A stretch of DNA of 47,516 nucleotides, taken from contig JAENYQ010000019.1 of the NCBI GenBank assembly GCA_016841675.1, positions 1 through 47,516 of the forward strand, given 5' to 3'. This DNA comes from Desulfotomaculum sp. (GTDB lineage Bacteria; Bacillota; Desulfotomaculia; Desulfotomaculales; Desulfallaceae). Made by a program: the position numbers and the translations under genes. Below are positions 24,400 through 32,467 of this stretch, piece after piece (the first letter of the stretch is position 1; every line of letters begins with the position of its first letter). The notes beneath the pieces are model-generated. The model was not told the origin of the DNA. It ran no database searches and saw only the letters and a list, made by a program, of their open reading frames with translations.

Positions 24400-25656
24400 T
24401 TGGATGTGCAGGATATTAAATTTAAAACATACTTTTTTGTTATAAATTTAATTGGTATATTAATATTTTTATTTGCTTTTGTGAAAATTAATTGGGATAT
24501 GTGGTATTTTTACTTTTTCTGGGTACTTTTATTTACTTTTATTGAGATGAAACCCATATCGCTTAATATCAAAGGTAAATACTCACTATCATTTCCTTTA
24601 TCTTTAGCTGTTCTATTAATTTATGGCACTTGGTTTTGTGTTATTGTTTCCGGTTTAGCTATTGTTATAGCTGATGCCATAGCTAAACGCGGTTGGCAAA
24701 AAATACTATTTAACTGTTCGCAATTTTCAATTAGTATTTTGATAGCTGGTACTGTTTATAGTAAGTTAAGTCCACCAACCAACGAATTGTTTGCAATTAA
24801 TGAACATATTATTCCTTTTGTTGCTGCTGCCGTTACAGACATAGTCGTTAATTTTTTGCTAGTCGAAATTATAATTTCATTATCTAATAGAATACCTTTG
24901 TACAGCGTTATCAAAATGGACTGGGAAATGGAGGCTTTATTCCTATTTTCGCTAGCTCCTGTAGGCCTGTTGATGGTGATTCTGTATACCAGCGAGCCTT
25001 GGAGCACGGTGTTGATAGTTCCACTACTACTCTTGGCACATAATGGTTTTGAGAACTATTTAAGACTTAGAAAACAGGCAAGAACGACGATAGAGTTGCT
25101 GGCGGATGTAGTGGATAGGCGTGACCCCTATACGGCAAGTCACTCATCCAGAGTGGCGGACTATGCCGTAAAAATAGGGAACGAGATGGGCTTGCCTTAC
25201 GAGCAGGTGGAGGATCTGGGAATGGCAGGCAGGGTTCACGACCTGGGAAAAATAGCGATAACTAACGATATTCTTCAAAAGCCAGGGCGGTTATCGGATG
25301 CGGAATTAAGGCTGATGAAAACGCACCCCGAAACTGGGTATAAAATACTCTATCCTTTGGATATATACAAAGATTTACTTTCCTATGTTTTATGCCATCA
25401 CGAAAGAATGGATGGTAGAGGATATCCGAGGGGGTTGACTGATCATCTCATCCCTCTTGGTGCCCGGATACTGGCTGTGGCCGACAGCTTTGATGCCATG
25501 ACAAGTGACAGACCGTACAGAAATGCCATGAGTGGTGAAGAAGCAATTAGCGAACTAGTTAATAATAGCGGAAAGCAATTCGACCCTGAAGTTGTGGATG
25601 CATTTTTGAAGGTTTGGGAAAAAGAAAAGCAGACCAGGGGAGAAGAAAATAAATGA
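24400..25656 (+). CDS. Membrane-bound HD-GYP domain protein (putative c-di-GMP phosphodiesterase)
   Basis: A 418-aa protein with an N-terminal membrane sensor of about six or seven helices (about residues 8-215), a short helical linker and an HD-GYP domain (about 230-400). The catalytic motifs are complete: SHSSRVADY, VHDLGKI (HD at about 280-281), HHERMDGRGYP and VADSFDAMTSDRPYR. It is expected to hydrolyse cyclic di-GMP or a related dinucleotide in response to a membrane signal. The start is uncertain: TTG 24400 lies 9 bases after GGGAGG, while a GTG at 24355 lacks a good site. It overlaps the DUF5317 gene by 4 bases. Confidence 0.9.
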   Translation: MDVQDIKFKTYFFVINLIGILIFLFAFVKINWDMWYFYFFWVLLFTFIEMKPISLNIKGKYSLSFPLSLAVLLIYGTWFCVIVSGLAIVIADAIAKRGWQKILFNCSQFSISILIAGTVYSKLSPPTNELFAINEHIIPFVAAAVTDIVVNFLLVEIIISLSNRIPLYSVIKMDWEMEALFLFSLAPVGLLMVILYTSEPWSTVLIVPLLLLAHNGFENYLRLRKQARTTIELLADVVDRRDPYTASHSSRVADYAVKIGNEMGLPYEQVEDLGMAGRVHDLGKIAITNDILQKPGRLSDAELRLMKTHPETGYKILYPLDIYKDLLSYVLCHHERMDGRGYPRGLTDHLIPLGARILAVADSFDAMTSDRPYRNAMSGEEAISELVNNSGKQFDPEVVDAFLKVWEKEKQTRGEENK

Positions 25657-26228
25657 TTTTTCTAGTGCCACTAGTAATTGTAGCAATAATCGTCATTGTA
25701 TTTTTTGGGGGCAGGTTGGACAATCTATTAAATTGCAAGTTCAAACACTCGTGGTTGGTGCTAGTTGCGTTGGGATTGAAAGCTATAAGTATTTTTGGAA
25801 TATATGAGATACTGGGATTGCCGCTAGCTGTTGTTCCTTATATTCGCATATTGTCGCTTTTCATGGTGGTTGTTTTTGTTCTATTAAATTTCAATCTTCG
25901 AGGGTTACCCTTGGTGGGCTTGGGTTTATTGTCAAATACACTGGTCATATTATTTAACGGTGGGAATATGCCCATAAAAGGCGATTATGAATATTTAGTT
26001 TTTAATGGTTCCGACCTGGACAAGTTTAAAGCAGGTTTTCCAGTGGACAGCTTTATTTTGGCTTCACCTAGCACTAAGCTATCTTTCCTGGGCGATGTCA
26101 TGTCAATCCCGTGGGGAGGGCAGTATTTAAAATTTTTTAGTATAGGTGACGTGGTGATTACTCTGGGGGGAATTATATTTATTACATACTGCTTAAGGAA
26201 AAATACTTATGAAAAGTTTAATAATTAA
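25653..26228 (+). CDS. DUF5317-family membrane protein
   Basis: A 191-aa protein with an N-terminal helix, three further central helices (about residues 33-105) and one near the C-terminus (about 165-185). The block LLSNTLVILFNGGNMPI (about 93-109) and the FLGDVMSIPWGG stretch before the last helix are what I associate with DUF5317. The function is unknown. ATG overlaps the HD-GYP stop (ATGA), so the two are translationally coupled and likely act together. Two micro-genes follow 41 bases later. Confidence 0.8.
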   Translation: MIFLVPLVIVAIIVIVFFGGRLDNLLNCKFKHSWLVLVALGLKAISIFGIYEILGLPLAVVPYIRILSLFMVVVFVLLNFNLRGLPLVGLGLLSNTLVILFNGGNMPIKGDYEYLVFNGSDLDKFKAGFPVDSFILASPSTKLSFLGDVMSIPWGGQYLKFFSIGDVVITLGGIIFITYCLRKNTYEKFNN

Positions 26229-26269
26229 TGGCTAGATAAAGTACTTGTTCATTGAAAGGAGGGTGTCCA

Positions 26270-26341
26270 ATGCGTCGTTGGTTTCCCATATTGGTAGTAG
26301 TCGCGTTCATACTGAGCAGCATAGCCAGGCACAGCTGGTAG
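26270..26341 (+). CDS. Tandem micro-gene 1: 23-aa hydrophobic peptide
   Basis: The ATG follows a strong ribosome binding site, GAAAGGAGGGTGTCCA. The 23-residue product starts with two arginines (MRRWFPI), has a hydrophobic core (LVVVAFIL) and ends SSIARHSW. It is nearly identical to the second copy 120 bases downstream: W4 against L4 and I7 against V7. At DNA level six of 72 bases differ and three of the codon changes are silent, which points to selection on the peptide. It could be a secreted signal, a membrane micro-protein or a type I-like toxin; none can be assigned from sequence. Confidence 0.6.
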   Translation: MRRWFPILVVVAFILSSIARHSW

Positions 26342-26389
26342 TTGCCAAACAAATTATTAATTGGATAATTAAAAGAAGGAGTGAAAAAC

Positions 26390-26461
26390 ATGCGTCGTTT
26401 ATTTCCCGTATTGGTAGTAGTAGCGTTTATACTGAGCAGCATAGCCAGGCATAGCTGGTAG
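26390..26461 (+). CDS. Tandem micro-gene 2: 23-aa hydrophobic peptide
   Basis: This is the second copy, ATG behind AAAAGAAGGAGTGAAAAAC. The product starts MRRLFPV, shares the core LVVVAFIL and the end SSIARHSW with copy 1, and stops at TAG like copy 1. The 48-base spacer between the copies is unlike either gene, so only the coding block and ribosome-site region are kept. A terminator follows at 26599-26629, which places both micro-genes at the 3' end of the HD-GYP/DUF5317 transcript. Confidence 0.6.
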   Translation: MRRLFPVLVVVAFILSSIARHSW

Positions 26462-26598
26462 TGTTCTAACTAAGCCAATAAAGGCTAGGAAGGTAGCATA
26501 TATACTAAAGTGATATACATAGGTAAGGAGTTACATGACATTATTTCTTTCCTTACGATAAGAGATTTAAAAACTAATAAATTGTATAACAATTTTTG

Positions 26599-26629
26599 AG
26601 ACCCTGCTTATAGTAAATACGCAGGGTCT
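26599..26629. terminator. Hairpin terminator
   Basis: AGACCCTGC pairs with GCAGGGTCT. It ends the plus-strand operon and, read from the other strand, the crp/fnr-like gene. Confidence 0.7.
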
Positions 26630-26650
26630 TCGTATTTATTATTGGCCGAT

Positions 26651-27331
26651 TTACAACCATGACTTTAACTTATACTTATCCAATATGGTAACCCGGCTTT
26701 TATGTACGGCAATTGCCTTTTGGCGTCTAAAGTCGTTTAGGATGCGGTTGGCCGTTTCCCTAGATGTGCCGATTAAGTTGGCCAAGTCCTGGTTGGTTAG
26801 TGATATATCAATTTCTATGCCTTTTTCGGTTTTTATGCTTTGTTCGCCGGCTAGAAACAAAAGCATACTGGCGGCACGACGAGTGGTGTCAAGCAGAGCT
26901 AATTCGATTAACTGCTGCTGCGATATCCTTAACCGCCGGGCCATAATTTTTAATAGACCTAGAGCAATGCCGGAATTAACGCTGGTAATTCTCTCCATAT
27001 CTACATTGCGGATCATTCCAATAGTGCAATCTTCCACCACTTCGGCAGTGGCCGGGTAAGTTCCGTCCCCGAACATAACTACTTCGGCAAATACTTCCCC
27101 TGGGTTGATGAAATGAAGAATATGCTCGCGTCCATCTGATGTTTGTTTGGATATTTTAATTCGTCCGGATTTGACAAAAAAGACCGCCTCGCCAGGTTCA
27201 TCCTCCATAAAAATTATGCGGCCTTTTTGATAGTTCCTTTCTAGGATAACTTGTTCAACTGCACCAAGTTGAACGTCATCAAGGTAGGCAAAAAGGGGAA
27301 TTTTTTTTAAATACTGCAAATTACTTCCCAT
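26651..27331 (-). CDS. Crp/Fnr-family transcriptional regulator
   Basis: A 226-aa protein with an N-terminal cyclic-nucleotide-binding-type beta roll (about residues 12-115; GEAVFFVKSGRIKI, INPGEVFAEVVMFGDGTYPATAEV), a dimer helix (about 118-145) and a winged HTH. The recognition helix GTSRETANRIL has R191, E192 and R196, the same R-E-x3-R spacing as E. coli CRP and unlike the FNR E-x2-SR pattern, so TGTGA half-sites are predicted. There is no N-terminal cysteine cluster for oxygen sensing. The effector is unknown. A TGTTATAAT extended -10 lies about 100 bases upstream on the minus strand (27431-27439). Confidence 0.9.
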   Translation of the reverse strand: MGSNLQYLKKIPLFAYLDDVQLGAVEQVILERNYQKGRIIFMEDEPGEAVFFVKSGRIKISKQTSDGREHILHFINPGEVFAEVVMFGDGTYPATAEVVEDCTIGMIRNVDMERITSVNSGIALGLLKIMARRLRISQQQLIELALLDTTRRAASMLLFLAGEQSIKTEKGIEIDISLTNQDLANLIGTSRETANRILNDFRRQKAIAVHKSRVTILDKYKLKSWL

Positions 27332-27430
27332 AACCGCTCCTTTTTTATCTTAAGATAACCATTATGGTATCAGGCTACTGTTAATCAAAAGATTACCTCG
27401 TGCACCGGGGTTATGCATGTGATTTGAAAA

Positions 27431-27439
27431 ATTATAACA
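27431..27439 (-). promoter_or_regulatory. Extended -10 of the crp/fnr-like gene
   Basis: Reading the minus strand, TGT-TATAAT is an extended -10. The bases 17 upstream (TTATAG) are a poor -35. A TTGTGTTAATCAA just beyond it loosely resembles an FNR-type site and could be an autoregulatory operator. Confidence 0.4.
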
Positions 27440-27522
27440 CATTTACGTTAAGCTATAAACTTGATTAACACAAATGCAGTGTTTAAAACGCGTTAATCTT
27501 TTATTCTATTATCAAAAGAAAT

Positions 27523-27550
27523 AGGCTGTTGGCTTGCTCGCCAACAGCCT
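27523..27550. terminator. Hairpin terminator
   Basis: AGGCTGTTGGC pairs with GCCAACAGCCT. On the minus strand it lies 17 bases after the stop of the winged-helix-like gene. Confidence 0.65.
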
Positions 27551-27566
27551 AATAGCATAAGGTGCC

Positions 27567-27842
27567 TTATCCGGCTTGAACCAAACTGAAGAATTCATCG
27601 CCCAGTTTGGTTGCGCTACATATTTTGCTTTTGCCTTCGGTAGAAATCTCTACCAGGCCCAGTGCATATAACTGCATAATTATGTGGTCCAGAACGGCCC
27701 GTTTGACCCGAGCGGTTAGTGAGAGTTCTTCTTTGTTCATGCTGCCTTGTTGCAATAGTGCATGTAATACTCTTTCAGCTTCTTCCGGCAGCCTTTCGTT
27801 GGCCTTGAGCAGAAAGTCAGACAGACTGGTTGTTGAGACCAT
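27567..27842 (-). CDS. Small winged-helix-like protein
   Basis: A 91-aa protein with the profile of a winged helix domain: AERVLHALLQQGSMNKEELSL, then VKRAVLDHIIMQLYALGLVEI and a short wing (STEGKSKICSATKLG). No strong family match is recalled. It may be a DNA-binding regulator of an HTH_MarR/ArsR-like fold or an interaction domain. It is monocistronic, flanked by hairpins on both sides. ATG 27842 is 12 bases from AGGAGGT, a rather wide spacing. Confidence 0.65.
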   Translation of the reverse strand: MVSTTSLSDFLLKANERLPEEAERVLHALLQQGSMNKEELSLTARVKRAVLDHIIMQLYALGLVEISTEGKSKICSATKLGDEFFSLVQAG

Positions 27843-27911
27843 GTTTACTTCAAAACCTCCTGTTTATTTATTTGCTAGGTAGTATGCGCATTTTTTGCTT
27901 AATTAATAAGT

Positions 27912-27943
27912 CAAAACCCGGTCGTTTTTTTGACCGGGTTTTA
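27912..27943 (-). terminator. Terminator of the HdrD-like gene
   Basis: AAAACCCGGTC pairs with GACCGGGTTTT around a T-rich loop, 38 bases after the stop of the minus-strand gene at 27981. Confidence 0.7.
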
Positions 27944-27980
27944 AGGACGATATTTTTAGTTAAACAGGAGTTTAGTTAAT

Positions 27981-29138
27981 CTAGTCAATGGCCTCGCTGA
28001 TTAGCTCGCTGATGTCTTTGACAGCCATTTTTTCGTCTTTGTCAATGTTTTTCAGGCTGTCTTCCAACATCACAATGCAGTAGGGGCATGCTGTTACCAG
28101 GTAGTCAGCTTCCTTGTCCATGGCTTCCTGAGCCTTAACATCCGAGAAACGAAGCCCGGCTTCAGTTTCCATCCAAATGCGGGCACCGCCGCCGCTGCAG
28201 CACATGCTGTTGTCCTTGGTCTTGTCAAATTCAATATTTTGCACTTCAGGAATGGCTGACAGGATTTCTCGGGGAGCTTCAAATACCTTGCTGTGTCTAC
28301 CCAGGTAGCATGGTTCGTGGTAAATAACCTTTTTGGCCAATCCTTTGACGGGTTTGATTTGGCCTTCCTTAATCAGGTTGGCATAGAGTTCGGTGTAGTG
28401 GATGACTTCAAATTCGCCGCCCAGTTCAGGATACTCGTTTTTAAATGTGTAAAAGCAGTGGGGCGAGGTGGTGATGATCTTTTTCACGCCTTTTTCTTTA
28501 AAAAGCTCAATATTATGTTCGGCCAGGGCGGTGAATTCTTCTTCGGCACCGATTTTACGGACTGCTTCCCCGCAGCATTTTTCTTCATTGCCGATGATTC
28601 CGAAGCTAACGCCGGATTTTTGCAGGGTGGTGGCGATGGCCCGGGCAATTTTTTGGCTGCGACCGTCAAATGCAGATGTGCAGCACACGTACAGTAGGTA
28701 CTCCTGGTCGGTGTAGGTGGGAATATCCAGGTCCTTGGCCCAGATGGTGCGTTTTTCGCTGTCCTGGGACCATGGGTTGCCTTGACTGTTAATACTGCCC
28801 AGAACTGCTTTTAAGTTTTTGGGAATGCCGCCGGTTTCAGCCACCACTGAGCGCATGGCCCGTACGATATCAATTATCTTTACATCCCGTGGACAGCGCA
28901 CCACACACTGACCGCAGGTTGTGCAGGCGTAAAGTATATCGTCGCTCTCAAAGCCCTCAAGACCCAGACGTCCCATGTAGAGCATCTGGCGAATGCTAAA
29001 TGGACTCTCTTTTTCCATTCTTCCCCAGGGGCAGGAACCGCTGCATAACCCACACTGCATGCAGACAGTGATGTCCTGTCCGCCCATTTCCTGGACTACT
29101 TCTCTAACCTCGTCGAAGTAATTAATTGCTTCTGGCAT
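27981..29138 (-). CDS. HdrD/GlpC-like iron-sulfur protein with two CCG domains
   Basis: A 385-aa electron-transfer protein. Two [4Fe-4S] ferredoxin motifs are at C26-C29-C32-C36 (CMQCGLCSGSCP) and C72-C75-C78-C82 (CTTCGQCVVRCP). Two cysteine-rich CCG domains follow (EKCCGEAVRK with CCTSAFDG; HEPCYLGRHS with MCCSGGGAR). This is the layout of heterodisulfide reductase HdrD, DsrK/TmcB and GlpC-type subunits. Its partner (a membrane cytochrome b or HdrA) is not nearby, so the electron donor is unknown. ATG 29138 is fixed by GGGGAGGATAAAT, so the 59-codon upstream extension is rejected. Confidence 0.88.
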   Translation of the reverse strand: MPEAINYFDEVREVVQEMGGQDITVCMQCGLCSGSCPWGRMEKESPFSIRQMLYMGRLGLEGFESDDILYACTTCGQCVVRCPRDVKIIDIVRAMRSVVAETGGIPKNLKAVLGSINSQGNPWSQDSEKRTIWAKDLDIPTYTDQEYLLYVCCTSAFDGRSQKIARAIATTLQKSGVSFGIIGNEEKCCGEAVRKIGAEEEFTALAEHNIELFKEKGVKKIITTSPHCFYTFKNEYPELGGEFEVIHYTELYANLIKEGQIKPVKGLAKKVIYHEPCYLGRHSKVFEAPREILSAIPEVQNIEFDKTKDNSMCCSGGGARIWMETEAGLRFSDVKAQEAMDKEADYLVTACPYCIVMLEDSLKNIDKDEKMAVKDISELISEAID

Positions 29139-29495
29139 ATTTATCCTCCCCTTCCCGTTCGCTGGCATGAATATTTGCCAAAACATAATAATGATTCGTC
29201 GGTTTTGTAATAAAATCCTGCTTCTGACAAGTAAAAACTTTATACAACCACATATAATACTATGATTATATAACATAGGTTGTCTCATGTAGGTAGTGTA
29301 CTGTAACATCTGCATAAATAGGTGATTGCTGAGTGTAGTTCACGTTAAATTATACCACAAATCGGCCTTTATTGCGCTGAAACATCGGGCATGTAATATA
29401 AAAATGTATTGCATTTTAAAGCATTAGAGGGATTCATATGTGATACATAGAAGTAATTAATAAAATAACGTGATAAACTCGAGGTGAAATTAACA
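29139..29495. other. Divergent intergenic region
   Basis: 357 bases between the HdrD-like gene (minus) and the P-loop ATPase gene (plus). It is AT-rich. No repeat, RNA or clear promoter pair could be assigned. Confidence 0.4.
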
Positions 29496-30134
29496 ATGGC
29501 CAATAAAAAGACAAAAAAAATAGCTATTCTCGGGGGGCCCGGCACAGGTAAAACCACTTTATGTAAACAGTTGGACGTGGACTACAGCATGGCCGGTTAC
29601 GTTTGCGATGTTTGCCAAGAGTTTGCCCGGTCTTATATTGCCCGCTACGGTACACCGAATAGTATTTTTGAACAGTTCCTGCTGTACGAAGGCCAAAAGC
29701 GCCGCGAAGCGGAATTGGGGTACTGTGATATTATCTTTTGCGATAATGCCACCATACTGAACTATGTGTACGGGTTGCTAAGCTGTGACTTTAAAAACCC
29801 CAAGGAAGTATACTCCCTGATGAAACTTTACGAATGGGCCATGAAGGATCTGCCCGGGTACGAGGTTTTATATGTGCCTCGGGAGTTTGCCTGCGAAAAG
29901 GATGGCATTCGCTACCAAGATGAAGATTTTGCCCTTGTGGTGGACCAGAAAATCAAGAATTTCCTAGACATTATGAATGTGCCCTACAAAGTAATTACCG
30001 GGGATATCCAATCCAGGGTGGAAAAAGTCAAACAATTTATCGGGTTCGAGCCCAGGGAATGTCGTATTGTAACTGACAAAGATGTTGTGGAAGTGAAAGA
30101 TAGTGTTACCAGTGGCAATATATCTAATCAATAA
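29496..30134 (+). CDS. P-loop ATPase (AAA_28/NadR-like)
   Basis: A 212-aa protein with Walker A GGPGTGKTT near residue 14 and a later FCDNATILNYVYGLL stretch, as in the AAA_28/NadR ribosylnicotinamide-kinase-like ATPases. QEFARSYIARYG also fits that group. The nucleotidyltransferase half of NadR is absent. The real substrate is unknown. ATG 29496 follows CGAGGTGAAATTAAC. It is monocistronic with a terminator 26 bases after the stop. Confidence 0.75.
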   Translation: MANKKTKKIAILGGPGTGKTTLCKQLDVDYSMAGYVCDVCQEFARSYIARYGTPNSIFEQFLLYEGQKRREAELGYCDIIFCDNATILNYVYGLLSCDFKNPKEVYSLMKLYEWAMKDLPGYEVLYVPREFACEKDGIRYQDEDFALVVDQKIKNFLDIMNVPYKVITGDIQSRVEKVKQFIGFEPRECRIVTDKDVVEVKDSVTSGNISNQ

Positions 30135-30159
30135 AAAGCAAATAAAAACAAGCTGTTAA

Positions 30160-30193
30160 AAAACCGCCCGTGCTAGTGCCTGGGCGGTTTTTA
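30160..30193 (+). terminator. Intrinsic terminator
   Basis: AAAACCGCCC pairs with GGGCGGTTTT followed by T residues, just after the P-loop ATPase gene. Confidence 0.75.
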
Positions 30194-30350
30194 CGTGAGC
30201 AAGAACAAAAACAAAATTGGTGTCTACTGGAATTGGCTGTAAGCAATCTTCCGATAACCCCAAACTCCAATGGGTTTAATGAGGCGAGGTATACGGCAGG
30301 AAAATGGTACCGGTAAGTAGAATTATCGGGGTAATTGTTTAGTTATTAAA

Positions 30351-30382
30351 CCGGTAAGTTTTATGTCCGGTAAGTTTTATGT
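30351..30382. repeat. Perfect tandem 16-bp direct repeat
   Basis: CCGGTAAGTTTTATGT occurs twice without a gap, and a related ACCGGTAAGTAGAATTA lies at 30309-30325. It is 46 bases ahead of the oxidoreductase start, so it could be an operator array or a replication slippage product. Confidence 0.7.
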
Positions 30383-30428
30383 CATTTTTAAGACATCAAT
30401 AATTATACTTGTTGAGGAGGTATCTGAG

Positions 30429-32417
30429 ATGAAGCTTTTAACTCCGGTAAAAATAGGCCGGATGGAACTTAAAAACCGTGTAGTGATGCCGGCCATGCAC
30501 CTTGGTTACTGCCAGGATGGTTTTGTTACCGAAAGACTGGTGGAGTTTTACCGGGCCCGGGCCAGGGGCGGGGTAGGCTTAATTATTGTTGGCGGATGCA
30601 GTATTGATGAACATGGCTTAGGCAATATGATTATGATTAACAATGAAAAATATATAGCTGGTTTGGCGGAATTAACCGGTGCTGTACATGAGGCAGGCGG
30701 AAAGATAGCTGCCCAGTTGTTCCAGTCCGGCCGGTACGCATATTCTTTTTTGGCTGGCATTCAGCCTGTGGCGCCGTCGGCAGTAGTTTCCCGGTTGACC
30801 GGACAAAAGCCCCGGGAAATGACTTTAGATGAAGTAAAGGCCATGGTAGAAAAGTTTGCCCGGGCTGCTGCTAGAGCCAAAGAAGCCGGTTTTGACGCCG
30901 TAGAAGTAATTGCCAGCGCGGGTTACCTGGTGTCCCAGTTTCTTTCGCCGGTAACGAACTTGCGGGAAGACGAATACGGTGGAGATTTTGAGCGGCGGAT
31001 GAGATTTGGCCTGGAGGTAGCCTCCCAAGTTAGGGAGGCGGTAGGACCGGAGTACCCGATGCTGTTCCGGGTCGGTGGCAGTGACTACATGCCCGGTGGT
31101 AATACCAACCGTGAGATAGCCGCTTTTTGCGTTCGGTTGGAAGAAGCGGGTGTTGACGCGTTTAGCGTTACCGGTGGTTGGCATGAAACCACCGTACCCC
31201 AAATAACCATGGCGGTACCCAGGGGTGCTTTCGCTTACCTGGCCCGTGGTATTCGCGAGGCGGTGCAAGTGCCTGTCGTTGCCTGCAATCGGATCAACGA
31301 CCCGCTTCTGGCTGAGGAAATATTGGAGAACGAAAGCGCTGATTTGGTTGGGATGGCCAGGGCTATGATTGCCGATCCTAAGCTGGTGGCCAAGGCTGCT
31401 GAGGCCAGGTTTAATGAAATTCGCAAATGCATAGGGTGCAACCAAGGCTGCCTCGACGCGGTCTTTTCCATGCAGCCGTTAGGCTGTTTGGTCAACCCGC
31501 AGGCGGGCATAGAGTCCGAAGGTGGTCTTCGCCCAGCCGAACAGTCGAAAAAAGTGCTTGTGGTCGGCGGTGGACCGGCCGGTATGGAAGCAGCCAGGAC
31601 GGCGGCCCAGCGGGGACATAACGTTACATTATGGGAAAAAAATGGGCGACTGGGCGGCCAGCTTATTTTGGCCGCGGTACCACCCGGACGTAAGGAATTT
31701 GCCACTTTTATCGATTACCTTGTTGCAGAATTGGTCAGGTTGAGCGTTAAAGTAGAACTGGGCAAAGAGGCGGATGATAATAATATTGTAGCCTTTGGCG
31801 CAGATGCGGTAATCATGGCCACCGGGGCCACTCCCGCGGAACTGCCGGTGAATGGTGCCAATGGACCCGGTGTAGTTCAGGCGTGGGATATACTGGCCGG
31901 GCGTGTTCCTTCCGGCAGGCGGGTGGTAATTGTCGGTGGTGGGGCTGTCGGATGTGAAACTGCCATGCATCTAGCTCAAAAAGGCACCATTGATGCGGAA
32001 ACACTGTATTTTCTGGCCATAAACGGTGCGGAAGATTTGGAACGGTTAAAGGAACTGGCTACCAAGGGAATAAAAGAGGTTATAGTGATTGAGATGAACA
32101 AGTCTGTAGGCACAGATATAGGTATATCTTCGCGCTGGATTATTCTTCAGGAGCTGCGCCGCTATGGGGTACGGGTGGTTACCAGGGCTAAAGTCAATGC
32201 GATTAACGCTCAAGGTGTGTTGGTGGAACAGTGTGGGGAGGAAAAGCTTATCGAAGCGGATACCGTGCTACTGGCGGTAGGTTCCCGGCCGGAATCAGCA
32301 CTGTGCGAAAAGATTAAAGAGAGGTTGCCCGAAGTCTATATGGTGGGTGATGCTGTAGCACCGCGTAAAGCATTGGATGCTGTGCGTCAGGGTTACCTGG
32401 CCGGAACGGTGTTGTAA
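30429..32417 (+). CDS. NADH:flavin oxidoreductase / 2,4-dienoyl-CoA reductase (FadH)-like
   Basis: A 662-aa multidomain flavoenzyme. An Old Yellow Enzyme-type FMN barrel (about residues 3-330; RVVMPAMHLGY, AAQLFQSGRYA, EVIASAGYLVSQFLSP) is followed by the [4Fe-4S] motif CIGCNQGC..GCLVNP (about 337-360). Then come FAD and NAD(P) Rossmann domains (VLVVGGGPAGMEAARTA; VVIVGGGAVGCETAMHLA). This is the layout of enoate reductase and dienoyl-CoA reductase. The physiological substrate is unknown. ATG 30429 follows TTGAGGAGGTATCTGAG, so the earlier codons are not used. The gene ends in a palindrome that may terminate it. Confidence 0.9.
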   Translation: MKLLTPVKIGRMELKNRVVMPAMHLGYCQDGFVTERLVEFYRARARGGVGLIIVGGCSIDEHGLGNMIMINNEKYIAGLAELTGAVHEAGGKIAAQLFQSGRYAYSFLAGIQPVAPSAVVSRLTGQKPREMTLDEVKAMVEKFARAAARAKEAGFDAVEVIASAGYLVSQFLSPVTNLREDEYGGDFERRMRFGLEVASQVREAVGPEYPMLFRVGGSDYMPGGNTNREIAAFCVRLEEAGVDAFSVTGGWHETTVPQITMAVPRGAFAYLARGIREAVQVPVVACNRINDPLLAEEILENESADLVGMARAMIADPKLVAKAAEARFNEIRKCIGCNQGCLDAVFSMQPLGCLVNPQAGIESEGGLRPAEQSKKVLVVGGGPAGMEAARTAAQRGHNVTLWEKNGRLGGQLILAAVPPGRKEFATFIDYLVAELVRLSVKVELGKEADDNNIVAFGADAVIMATGATPAELPVNGANGPGVVQAWDILAGRVPSGRRVVIVGGGAVGCETAMHLAQKGTIDAETLYFLAINGAEDLERLKELATKGIKEVIVIEMNKSVGTDIGISSRWIILQELRRYGVRVVTRAKVNAINAQGVLVEQCGEEKLIEADTVLLAVGSRPESALCEKIKERLPEVYMVGDAVAPRKALDAVRQGYLAGTVL

Positions 32418-32456
32418 ACAGTGTCAGACGTTGAATTTCAACGTCTGACACTGTTT
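32416..32456. repeat. Perfect 20-bp-arm palindrome (GTGTCAGACGTTGAA type)
   Basis: AAACAGTGTCAGACGTTGAA, one base, then the exact inverse. It overlaps the stop codon of the oxidoreductase gene and ends in TTT, so it can serve as terminator. A decayed relative lies at 42780-42818. Confidence 0.75.
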
Positions 32457-32467
32457 ACCCGTTAAGT

